Source: Turritopsis dohrnii (Eukaryota > Cnidaria > Hydrozoa > Anthoathecata > Oceaniidae). Taken from it: 64,000 nucleotides of DNA. A program made the translations under genes and the position numbers. Position 1 is the stretch's first letter. Each line of letters opens with the position of its first letter. Positions 7,791 through 15,955 of this stretch are shown piece after piece. The stretch spans positions 806,001-870,000 of the forward strand of contig BQMF02000142.1 of NCBI GenBank assembly GCA_027922465.2. Direction: 5' to 3'. The notes under the pieces were generated by a model. That model searched no databases. It was not told the DNA's origin and worked only from the letters and a program-made list of their open reading frames with translations.

Positions 7791-8093
7791 ATGACCGACA
7801 AAACAGAATCAGATTACCAATCAATGACTTATGATATGTTAGTAAAATTATGTGCATCACGAAAAATAAAATATGTTAAGCAAATGAATAAAGCTAAAAT
7901 GATTGATGTACTTGAAAAGAATGATAAGGATCCATCTTATATTCTCGATCCTGATACGAAACAAGCATTTTATACACGCTATTCAAACTGGATAAATAAC
8001 AATGAAGAAAAATATCTCAGATATCGAGAGCATAATAATGAGCAGAAAAAGATGGTTCGGAAGCAAAAAAAATTGGCTCGTTCAACCTTGTAG
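7791..8093 (+). CDS. SAP-like small DNA-binding protein
   Basis: In this 100-residue protein, residues 12-44 (MTYDMLVKLCASRKIKYVKQ, then NKAKMIDVLEKND) have the helix-extended loop-helix pattern of SAP domains, which bind AT-rich DNA. The C-terminus is strongly basic. The neighbouring DNA polymerase also begins with a SAP-like domain, so the element uses this module twice. A role in recognising the element's own DNA or host scaffold regions is inferred. A 9-bp hairpin starts 12 nt after its stop. Confidence 0.62.
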   Translation: MTDKTESDYQSMTYDMLVKLCASRKIKYVKQMNKAKMIDVLEKNDKDPSYILDPDTKQAFYTRYSNWINNNEEKYLRYREHNNEQKKMVRKQKKLARSTL

Positions 8094-8104
8094 AGGCTGT
8101 GTTT

Positions 8105-8130
8105 TTTGTTACTTAAAATCGAGTAACAAA
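8105..8130. terminator. Hairpin after SAP-like gene
   Basis: TTTGTTACT (8105-8113) pairs perfectly with AGTAACAAA (8122-8130), a 9-bp stem with an 8-nt loop. It lies between the SAP-like gene stop and the polymerase start at 8209. Its stem is nearly the same sequence as the hairpin at 1961. Confidence 0.6.
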
Positions 8131-8208
8131 TGTTAACTATATAGTCTGAAAAAATTGGAAATTTCTAAACTACCTTAAAGGAAGCTAATCACATTTGTAT
8201 ATCACAAT

Positions 8209-11200
8209 ATGACTTCACAAAATACTGTTGTTCAATTAAAAGCTATCGCGAAAGAACGCGGTCTACATGGCTACTCAAAACTCAGAAAAGCTGAGTTGAT
8301 TGAATTATTAGAAAACACACCTGTCCGGCCTGTTCCGCTACCAAGACCTGCTAGGTTTAACCGACCTGTTCCACCACCAAGACCTGTTCCATTTATTCCT
8401 ACCCAACAAGATATGGATTTGTTTGAGCAACAAGAAATGGGAAAATCTCGACCTGTTGTGAAAAGCAAGTTGGATGAGTTGAAGGAGTGGTTAGTAAATC
8501 ACACACCTAAACCTATTCGTGAGAAAGTGAGTAGTGCTTTCAGAGAGATGAAGAAGAAGATTCTCAATCTCTATAAGAGAAAGAATGATGAAGATGAGGT
8601 TATCAATCAGCGAGAGGATGAAAAAGCGTTTGTTCCTGTTGAAACAGCGTTTGATAATGCATATAGGAGATATAGGATTAGTGGTGTGAGAGAAACGAAC
8701 ACCTCACGAGAGAGGGATAATGTCGATGCTTTTTTTGAAAAGGTTAAACCAATATTAATTGACTCGATATTGAAAGTACTTAATGATCTAAATTCAACAA
8801 AGATACAAACAACAACCTGGATTAGGTGGAGAAAAGAAGATCTATCCGATCCTGAAGCTATAACCTATGTTGATAAAGCGTTCAATTCTAAAATGACGGA
8901 AGTTTTTCAAGAAAGTGACTTGAATCAAACGCTTGATGAGATGTTTGCTCATATGAAGACGCAGATTGAAAACCCAAAGCTACCTAACTCTGGTTTTGTT
9001 ATTGAAAGGATTTTGAATATTGATATTGACTTTCATAAGCTAAAATTAACGAGAGGCAGCTCTTACTTACCTTTACCTGAGAATTTCAGTGGGAAACGAT
9101 CTGTTATCAATCCACATAACGAAGATGATGAAGAGTGTTTTAGATGGGCTATTATCGCTGCACTTAACCATGAACAGATTAAATATAATCCTGAACGAAT
9201 CTCAAACCTCAAAAAGCATGATAAGTATAATTGGGACGATTTATCTTTTCCAATGGCGTTAAATAAAATAGATGTGTTTGAGAGAAGAAACCCTGATATC
9301 GCTGTGCATGTTTTAACAAAAGACGATAGAGATGGTATCTATGTGTGCCGTAAATCGAAGTATTTTGATCGTGAGGAGACAGCTATTTTGTTTTTACTAT
9401 GTGAAGAAGAGAAAAGACATTATATCGCTGTAAAGAACTTGAGTGGTGTATTGAGTAAGGTCAACTCGAAGCATGAACATAAAGAGCATTATTGCTTAAA
9501 TTGTCTCTATGGTTTTTCAAGCGAGCGAGTTAGAGATGAACACTTTAAATATTGTATAAATAATGATGTGGCTATGATTGAAATGCCTAAAGAAGGTAGC
9601 ACCGTTAAATTTCATGATGGACAATATCAATTCAAGGTACCTTTTATGATGTATGCAGATTTTGAGTCTGTTCTTGTGAGGTGTGAAGATACGAGTAAGA
9701 AAGAACAAAATGAAGACGAATCTTTTATCGAAAAAGTAACCACTCACGTACCATCAGGTTTTTGTTGTTATTCTAAATTTGCGTATGGTAAAGTATCGAA
9801 TCCTCTAAAACTGTATCGAGGTAAAGATTGTGTTGAGGTATTTGTTAATCATGTGGTAGAAGAGGTGAAAAGATTATATAACATGTTTCCTGAAAAAGAG
9901 ATGGATCGTTTAACGAGACAGGAATGGGCAAGCTTTTCGAGCGCTACAACATGTCATGTGTGTATGAAAGAATTTGGTGGTGATGAAAACCTTAGGGTAA
10001 GAGATCACTGTCACTACACGGGGAAATATAGAGGAGCTGCTCATAAGAAATGCAACCTTCGATTCAAGATACCGTCATATATTCCTATAGCTTTCCACAA
10101 TCTGAGCGGTTATGATGCTCATTTATTCATCAAAGAACTTGCGAGACAATATGGACATGAAACATTGAGTGCGATCGCGGAAAACAAAGAAAAGTACATT
10201 TCATTTAGTCTAGATGTAAAGGTTGGTGAGTACACTAACAAAGATGGAGAAACTAAAGACAAAAAGATACAGTTGAGATTCATCGATTCTGCTAGATTTA
10301 TGATGAGTAGTTTGGATAATCTATCAAAGAACTTGAGTGATGAACAGTGTAAGAACCTTCGAAAATACTTCAAGGGTGATGATACTTTTAATCTGATGAG
10401 AAGAAAAGGAGTATACCCATATGAATACATGGATTCTTTCGAAAGATTTAATGAAACGGACCTACCACCAAAAGAGGCCTTTTATAGTAAGTTAAATTTA
10501 GCTGAAATAAACAAGAAAGACTATGAACATGCACAAAAGGTATGGAATATGATGAAAGAGAAAACGCTTGGAAAATATCATGACCTTTACTTATTAACTG
10601 ATGTGTTATTACTAACAGATGTGTTTGAGACTTTTAGAGAGACTTGTCTAGAGAATTATCAATTAGATCCTGCACATTTTTACACTGCTCCTGGTTTATC
10701 ATGGCAGGCGTGTTTGAAACAAACGAGGATAGAGTTAGAATTGTTGAGCGATCTAGATATGTTTATATTTATGGAGCAGGGAATTAGAGGAGGTCTTGTT
10801 CAAGCTGTTCAGAGATATGCTGAAGCAAATAATAAGTATATGGGAGATCGATATGATCCTGCTAAAGAGAGTAGTCATCTTCAATATTTGGATGCGAACA
10901 ATCTTTATGGTTGGGCGATGACACAAAAGCTTCCGATAGGTAATTTCAAGTGGGATGATCCTAATAAATTTACATCTGAAAGGATTAGTGAGTTGGTTGA
11001 AGAAAATGGTGACAAGGGTTATATATTAGAGGTTGATGTTAAATATCCTATAGAACTTCATGACTTGCATAACGATCTTCCATTTATGCCTGAAAGGAAA
11101 AAGATTAATAAAGTAGAAAAACTTATTCCGTGTTTATCAGATAAGAAGAATTATATTACGCATATTAGAGCTCTTGCTCAGGCTTTGAAACACGGGTTGA

Positions 11201-12102
11201 TTCTAGAAAAGGTTCATAGAGTAGTAGAATTTGATCAAATCGCTTGGATGAAACCATACATTGATTTTAATACGCAATTAAGAACACGAGCCAAAAATGA
11301 GTTCGAAAAAGATTTTTTCAAGTTGATGAATTGTTCAGTTTTTGGAAAGACAATGGAAAATATTAGAAAACACAAAGATATAAAGTTGGTTACGCGTAAA
11401 CAGCAATATGAAAAATTAGTTATGAAACCAAACTTCAAGTCGGCCACTTATTTTAGTGAATCGTTAATGGGAGTAGAGATGGGTAAGATAAAGGTTGTTT
11501 TAAATAAACCGATTTATATGGGACCAGCTATCTTAGATTTGAGTAAGATAGTAATGTACGAGTTTCATTATGACTATATGAAGCCGAAATATAGAGATAA
11601 TCTTAAATTATTATATATGGATACGGATTCGTTAGTCTATCATATTAGAACTGATGACTTTTATAAGGATATCGCTGATGATGTAGAAAAGAGATTTGAT
11701 ACGAGTGGATATAGTGTTGAAGATGGAAGACCTTTACCAATTGGAAAGAATAAGAAAGTTCTTAAATTAATGAAGGACGAGTTGGGAGGAAAAATCATGA
11801 TGGCGTTTATAGCGTTGAGAGCAAAGACTTATGCGTATAAGCAAATCGATGAAAAAGAAGGTAAGAGATGCAAAGGTGTAAAGAAATGTGTTGTTATAAA
11901 GACGATTGGGTTTGATGACTACAAAGAGTGTTTATTCAAAAATAAGAATGTCTACAGAGAACAAATGATTATTAGATCGATTAAACATGATGTATATACA
12001 ATAAATCAAAATAAATTGGCTCTTAATGCGGATGATGATAAACGAATAATTTTAGATGATGGAATTACGACATTAGCCAGAGGACATTATAAACATATAT
12101 AA
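8209..12102 (+). CDS. Protein-primed family B DNA polymerase (Polinton pPolB)
   Basis: This 1297-residue polymerase would replicate the linear element using a protein primer. A SAP-like domain occupies about residues 5-37, followed by a proline-rich linker. A C-x2-C...H...C zinc-finger-like stretch (HYCLNCLYGFSSERVRDEHF) precedes the exonuclease. Exo I is D484-x-E486 (YADFES), Exo II is around D636 (NLSGYDAHLF), and Exo III is Y794-x3-D798. An endonuclease-VII-like Cys/His cluster begins C582-x2-C585 and continues with DHCHYTGKYRGAAHKKCN. Polymerase motif A is D895 (LDANNLYG), motif B is K1038-x2-N1041...FGK, and motif C is D1138-T-D1140. All catalytic residues are present and the frame is open. 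It is the last core gene on the right. Confidence 0.95.
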   Translation: MTSQNTVVQLKAIAKERGLHGYSKLRKAELIELLENTPVRPVPLPRPARFNRPVPPPRPVPFIPTQQDMDLFEQQEMGKSRPVVKSKLDELKEWLVNHTPKPIREKVSSAFREMKKKILNLYKRKNDEDEVINQREDEKAFVPVETAFDNAYRRYRISGVRETNTSRERDNVDAFFEKVKPILIDSILKVLNDLNSTKIQTTTWIRWRKEDLSDPEAITYVDKAFNSKMTEVFQESDLNQTLDEMFAHMKTQIENPKLPNSGFVIERILNIDIDFHKLKLTRGSSYLPLPENFSGKRSVINPHNEDDEECFRWAIIAALNHEQIKYNPERISNLKKHDKYNWDDLSFPMALNKIDVFERRNPDIAVHVLTKDDRDGIYVCRKSKYFDREETAILFLLCEEEKRHYIAVKNLSGVLSKVNSKHEHKEHYCLNCLYGFSSERVRDEHFKYCINNDVAMIEMPKEGSTVKFHDGQYQFKVPFMMYADFESVLVRCEDTSKKEQNEDESFIEKVTTHVPSGFCCYSKFAYGKVSNPLKLYRGKDCVEVFVNHVVEEVKRLYNMFPEKEMDRLTRQEWASFSSATTCHVCMKEFGGDENLRVRDHCHYTGKYRGAAHKKCNLRFKIPSYIPIAFHNLSGYDAHLFIKELARQYGHETLSAIAENKEKYISFSLDVKVGEYTNKDGETKDKKIQLRFIDSARFMMSSLDNLSKNLSDEQCKNLRKYFKGDDTFNLMRRKGVYPYEYMDSFERFNETDLPPKEAFYSKLNLAEINKKDYEHAQKVWNMMKEKTLGKYHDLYLLTDVLLLTDVFETFRETCLENYQLDPAHFYTAPGLSWQACLKQTRIELELLSDLDMFIFMEQGIRGGLVQAVQRYAEANNKYMGDRYDPAKESSHLQYLDANNLYGWAMTQKLPIGNFKWDDPNKFTSERISELVEENGDKGYILEVDVKYPIELHDLHNDLPFMPERKKINKVEKLIPCLSDKKNYITHIRALAQALKHGLILEKVHRVVEFDQIAWMKPYIDFNTQLRTRAKNEFEKDFFKLMNCSVFGKTMENIRKHKDIKLVTRKQQYEKLVMKPNFKSATYFSESLMGVEMGKIKVVLNKPIYMGPAILDLSKIVMYEFHYDYMKPKYRDNLKLLYMDTDSLVYHIRTDDFYKDIADDVEKRFDTSGYSVEDGRPLPIGKNKKVLKLMKDELGGKIMMAFIALRAKTYAYKQIDEKEGKRCKGVKKCVVIKTIGFDDYKECLFKNKNVYREQMIIRSIKHDVYTINQNKLALNADDDKRIILDDGITTLARGHYKHI

Positions 12103-12408
12103 GACAACAAATAGGTAAGAGGTAAAAAAAACAAACAAAAATAAAAAACAAGATAAACGAATTATACATGATACCTATTGACTTTGAAGATCTTTTTTTT
12201 GACTGCATCGATGATCTGTGTGTGTGTGTCTGTGTGTTATATGTTTTGTTAGCTTATTTATATTATAAAGTTTAAACTGCTACAAACTGCTTTTTACTAC
12301 AATCGGGTATTTCCCCATGGATATTTTTATGAGATATTTAATTGTTTACAATTATGAGTAATTTGTGGTTATAATAATAGAAACTACTTACGTAATCAAA
12401 ATAACACG
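12103..12408. other. Polinton right-terminal non-coding region
   Basis: No gene is seen. The stretch holds an A-rich run after the polymerase stop and a short TG repeat (about 12209-12235). No stop-proximal hairpin is seen within the first 300 nt, unlike the other units. Confidence 0.5.
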
Positions 12409-12435
12409 TTTCATAACTCGTATCGCGTTATGAAA
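12409..12435. terminator. Hairpin downstream of polymerase gene
   Basis: TTTCATAAC (12409-12417) pairs perfectly with GTTATGAAA (12427-12435), with a 9-nt loop. It is the fifth 9-10 bp hairpin of this element and lies about 305 nt after the polymerase stop. It could end that transcript or mark the border of the terminal region. Confidence 0.45.
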
Positions 12436-12472
12436 ACAAAGATCTTATATGATGATAATATTAGCTATAGTA

Positions 12473-12580
12473 GGGAAATTCCCGAAATCATATGATTTCT
12501 GATGACGTCATAGTTTTGCCCTATAATCGGCACTTTCCTATCTCTAAAGTGGTATGCACGATTGCGGATTAGTATAAGTA
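12473..12580 (+). promoter_or_regulatory. kappaB-CRE-TATA promoter-like cluster in Polinton terminal region
   Basis: GGGAAATTCCC (12473-12483) fits the Rel/NF-kappaB consensus. The palindrome ATCATATGAT follows at about 12488. TGACGTCA (12503-12510) is a perfect CRE, and TATAAGTA (12573-12580) lies 28 bp before an ATG at 12608. The order enhancer site, CRE, TATA, start is what a compact inducible promoter looks like. The sites are seen directly; activity is inferred. Confidence 0.5.
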
Positions 12581-12607
12581 GATAATAGAGAGAAACTGAT
12601 TTCTCCC

Positions 12608-12886
12608 ATGAAAGTGTTTGATCATACACAACACCTGCCAGCAATATCTTCTTCCGAAAGAAATGTCAGTGTAAGAACTACACTCAAGGTAAGCAGGAAC
12701 TCGAAACGAGACAAATATTTTGAAGTCAACAGAAAATCAAATATAAGGAGTTGCAACTTTCCAACTATCATCAAATTTGGTGGAAGCAATTTACCATTTG
12801 AACGCGACAATCTTTGTATCCACGAAGAACAGAAGTGCAGTCCAGAGTTCAGAAAAATATTTAGAGAAATCGATCTGGGACGGTAG
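12608..12886 (+). CDS. Small ORF behind the terminal promoter, unknown
   Basis: A 92-residue ORF with no recognised family begins just after the kappaB-CRE-TATA cluster. A good splice donor (AAG then GTAAGC) at 12688/12689 would end a 27-codon first exon, so the true product may be spliced rather than this read-through. An AATAAA at 13152 could end the transcript. The composition is polar and basic, with no membrane segment. It could be an early gene of the Polinton or a chance ORF; an overlapping minus-strand ORF argues for caution. Confidence 0.35.
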   Translation: MKVFDHTQHLPAISSSERNVSVRTTLKVSRNSKRDKYFEVNRKSNIRSCNFPTIIKFGGSNLPFERDNLCIHEEQKCSPEFRKIFREIDLGR

Positions 12887-13160
12887 ATCCTTGTATGACT
12901 AAAATTTGAAAGTGTTTTTATGCTCAACAGAAGCAAAAGAGTTGAAGTGTTTTTATCTTACTTTACATATGTCTATACAGAAAGTTCTTTATATTTGATA
13001 TTTAGAATCCAAAACTTAAAGTTGATGAATCAGTTAGTGCCTAGAACTGCTATTATCATGTGCCAATATCTACAAGAAAACGTGAAGAGACGAAGAATGA
13101 TCAGCATTTTCGTCTTGTGAGAAGTATTTGATAGTCAAAAAACTAGAGTATAATAAAATC

Positions 13161-13427
13161 TCTTTTCAATCTCGAGTGTTTCGTTGACCATCAGCACGCT
13201 TTATGCTAAATAGCTTAACTCTCCTCTGAATATTTGATCTATCCTGTGGATTCAGCGACTGTTTAAAGTCGGCCACAAGCTCGGGTGATGAACACTCTAC
13301 CATCAGTTGTGCTTAACACTTAAATATTCTATTTGTATTTATTTGTTTATTTATTTATTTTTTCCACGGCAGAAACTTCAGTTGATAGAGTGTTTAAAAC
13401 TTTGTGTGTCAACATTTGAGAACCAAC
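13161..13427. other. No gene seen; probable Polinton/host boundary zone
   Basis: There is no ORF or repeat of note apart from a TTTA-rich run near 13340. The element's right terminus may fall here, but it cannot be fixed without the left terminal repeat. Confidence 0.35.
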
Positions 13428-13508
13428 ATGGCGTCTTTTTTAAGACTTAATGAAGACAAAACTCCAATCTGTATATCGGTTTGTCACAACTTGGAGCCTT
13501 TAGTGAAG
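13428..13508 (+). CDS. Possible first coding exon of a host gene
   Basis: An ATG in strong context (ACCAACATGGCG) opens a 27-codon frame (begins MASFLRLNEDKTP) that ends exactly at AAG before GTATAC, a plausible splice donor. No downstream exon was identified on this strand within the next few kb, and the protein is not recognised. This is a weak call based on start context plus donor only. Confidence 0.25.
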
Positions 13509-13529
13509 GTATACGTTGATAGCTACATT

Positions 13530-13955
13530 GATAACATTGCAAGTTGACAGTTGCATTATGTATTCATTGCAAGTTGACAGTTGCACCATGCATTATGAAG
13601 ATGTATATATATAGTATATATATACCATATATATGGTGGCCGATTAGAGCAATAGCAATTTTTATCGATTTCTTTTGTTTTTCTTACATTAAATTTGTTT
13701 ATTTTGCTTTTTCTTTTTTGTTACTATTTTTTCAGTGTTGTTCTTTTCTTTTTTTTTTTTGCAAATTCACATTTCTTCATTACTTTTTTTCTTACTTTTT
13801 TCCCTACTTTTTTATTATTTTATTTCTACTTTTTTCCGCTACTATTTTTTTACTTTTTTTTGTTACTGCTTTTTATAAATTTTTTTTCATTAGCTCCTTT
13901 TTTTTTTACTTTTTTACTACTATTTTTACATTTTAAATTAACAAAAAACAAGTAA
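13530..13955. repeat. Short duplication and long T-rich low-complexity tract
   Basis: CATTGCAAGTTGACAGTTGCA is repeated once in tandem with a short gap (about 13535-13590), followed by an (AT)-rich palindromic run to 13635. From about 13660 to 13935 the plus strand is an irregular (ACTTTTTT)n tract. ORFs over it are artefacts of composition. Confidence 0.8.
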
Positions 13956-14061
13956 AAAAAGTAAAAAGTAAAGAAAAACTAAAGTAAAACTTCACGTTTC
14001 GTTTACACAGACACGCAATGCGTAAATACATCATGTGGGCGTTCTCCTTCTTTTTTCTCGA

Positions 14062-14229
14062 TCATTCCGCCTTCGTGATATTAGTTAAGTATTTGATGAA
14101 AGTCAAATAATTACCACCTAACTCTTGAAGATCGTATTCGAATACGTTCCGCCCATTGATGTTAAGATTTGCCCCAGCTTTAACAAGACGTTGAACGGCT
14201 TCGAGCTCTCCCAGTTCAACAGCCAAAAC
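14062..14229 (-). pseudogene. Ankyrin-repeat gene remnant
   Basis: Reading the minus strand from 14229 gives a clear ankyrin pattern: VLAVELGELEAVQRLVKAGA, then NLNINGRNVFEYDLQELGG, with a C-terminal stretch ending in a TGA at 14062. The 'G-x-x-E-A-V-x-x-L-V-x-x-G-A-N' signature is characteristic. The same frame has a stop a few codons upstream and no obvious splice acceptor, so this is probably a decayed terminal exon or fragment. Any relation to neighbouring genes is unknown. Confidence 0.5.
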
Positions 14230-14660
14230 ACATCAACAGTGCATGTTAAAAATTGAAACCAGTGCTTATAAACTTAATTTTCATAATGTTTTTGGATTCT
14301 GAAGTGATTGAGGTGAGGTACGAATCGTTGAGTTAGCTGGTTAAAACATACGTAGAACAGAGTAGATGGAAAGAGGAAAATGTAAGCCATAAAAGGTGTT
14401 TTGTCGCCTTCGTTACGCCCTAAGTTATGGTGGCTATTGGCCTTAATCTTAGAATGCATTGGGGTGCATATGTACTCACAAATGCACATAAAGTTATGTT
14501 GCAAAAATCATTTAACGTTTTTTTCAAATTTCTTAAAGAATTCTTTCTTCTGTTGTAAATTACGCCAATATGTTTTTTTGTAATTTGTGTATTGTTTATG
14601 TAATTGAATTAGAGTACTTTCTATATTTCTCATTCAAACATTCAAAAGTGTCAACATATC
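14230..14660. other. No gene seen
   Basis: AT-rich spacer between the ankyrin remnant and the DIRS element. Only short ORFs without support. Confidence 0.5.
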
Positions 14661-14743
14661 ATTTCATTTCATGAAATCTCCGCCCGATCTAATACTGGTG
14701 TAACGCCCTTTCAAGCCTTGAGTCTGAAAGTCATTATCTAAAG
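14661..14743 (+). repeat. DIRS left inverted terminal repeat
   Basis: It begins ATTTCATTTCATGAAATCTC and ends CATTATCTAAAG. The reverse complement of 18229-18311 matches it with only a few substitutions. Confidence 0.88.
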
Positions 14744-15111
14744 CCTCTTCGCCAATTCATGCCAAAACAAGATATAGACGCAATGTAAGTATAAAAAACA
14801 ATTTTGTGGTTTCTTTTCACTCAGTGATTGATAAGAGATATATGTAATTCGATTCCTGTATGACTACAAGTTAAAGTGCCATCATTATTTTTAAGTTGTA
14901 ATGAGGTTTAAACGTTTGTATCCTAGACCTGATCTCGAAGGTGATACACACGACAGAGATGAGGTTGATGATCAAGATACCTAGGTGCAGCCCGGTGATG
15001 GAGAAAATACTGAACCACCTGCCAAAAGAGCAAGGTTCAAGTTAGGAGAGAGAGGCCCAAAAAGCCACTTGGGAACTTCCAGAAGGATTATTAAACTACA
15101 TCCACAAATAT

Positions 15112-15576
15112 ATGAAAATCCATGTTTCAGATAAAGACATAAAAGACAATGTGCTGTTGGAACACCCAGAGCCAACAAACATTAAGCCTGTACCAGATCT
15201 GGATTCTTACATAAAGATGCTCTTGCAAGACAATAAACGTTACTCAACACTAAAAACTGAAAGATTATTAAAAACTATTCACGAAAAAATGCATGTAGTA
15301 CTGGGTCCATTATGCAAAGTATGGACGCTAGTGGATGAGGAAAAAGAGTCTAACCCAGAAGCTGAAGGTGTCCAAGATCTTGCAACTTGGTTTGAGCAAT
15401 CAATGCTGCTGCTTTCACAACTTTTCAGTGCAATTGGTTATTATAGGAGAAAAAATATTCTCTCCACCTTAATTGAATCCTCTTCAAAAGTGAAAGGAAT
15501 TCTGAAAAAGGAAAAGATCTGGATGCTTCAACCAATGAATTTTTGTTTGGAGAGTCTTTCGAATCGAAACTGCTGA
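15112..15576 (+). pseudogene. DIRS gag-like ORF
   Basis: This 154-residue frame has the position and helical, charged composition of the DIRS gag-like protein. It reads from a Met at 15112, and coding-like sequence extends upstream toward about 15000 in other frames (PPAKRARF-like basic patch). It ends early at 15576, after which the same composition continues in a shifted frame (about 15577-15710). No zinc knuckle is visible. The gag identity rests on context. Confidence 0.5.
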
Positions 15577-15857
15577 AAGATTCAAAGCCACTAAAAAAAT
15601 CGGTGTTTACTGAGTTGAAAGTTTCGAAGCAGTCATCAAGTGGTGCTGGTAGTGGCAGTAACCATAACAACCAATCTGGGCAGCCCTTTCAAAAAGGCCC
15701 CTTGTAAGATCTTCTCTAGTAAATATCCCTGTCTGTGTAGAGACCTTGAAGACAATGCCTCTCCAAAATGTGCACCCATTAATAAAAGCTCTGTTTCCTC
15801 AGAAGCTTATACAGGACTTACTACCAGCAGGAAGGCTGAAGTTCTACCTTAAAAAAT

Positions 15858-15955
15858 TGGAAAGTGCTAACTCAAGATCCTCAAATCTTAAGTTTGGAAT
15901 TGTAATTGTAATTGTAATTGGAAAGTGCTAACTCAAGATCCTCAAATCTTAAGTT
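15858..15955 (+). repeat. Local duplication inside DIRS
   Basis: A segment beginning GGAAAGTGCTAACTCAAGAT is present at 15858 and again at 15920, separated by a (TTGTAA)n microsatellite. The duplication falls at the gag-RT junction and disrupts the reading frame. Confidence 0.8.

Larger units (their letters stand above)
1..13160. mobile_element. Polinton/Maverick element, left end outside window
   Basis: A run of intron-free, closely packed ORFs includes a capsid-like protein, a packaging ATPase, a D,D35E integrase and a protein-primed family B DNA polymerase. This combination is diagnostic of Polintons, which are integrated and probably virion-forming DNA viruses of animals. No frameshift or internal stop is seen in any core gene, so the copy is young or maintained. 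The adenovirus-type maturation protease and the left terminal repeat are not seen and may lie left of base 1. The right boundary is uncertain: the last gene-like signal is an AATAAA at 13152, and the terminal inverted repeat cannot be checked without the left end. Confidence 0.9.

Noticed and set aside
12622..12936. 104-aa minus-strand ORF in the Polinton terminal region
   Set aside because: Antisense to the ORF that follows the TATA/CRE cluster, with no promoter or family support of its own.
13544..13955. Two Phe-rich ORFs
   Set aside because: Produced by the T-rich low-complexity tract; no real protein features.
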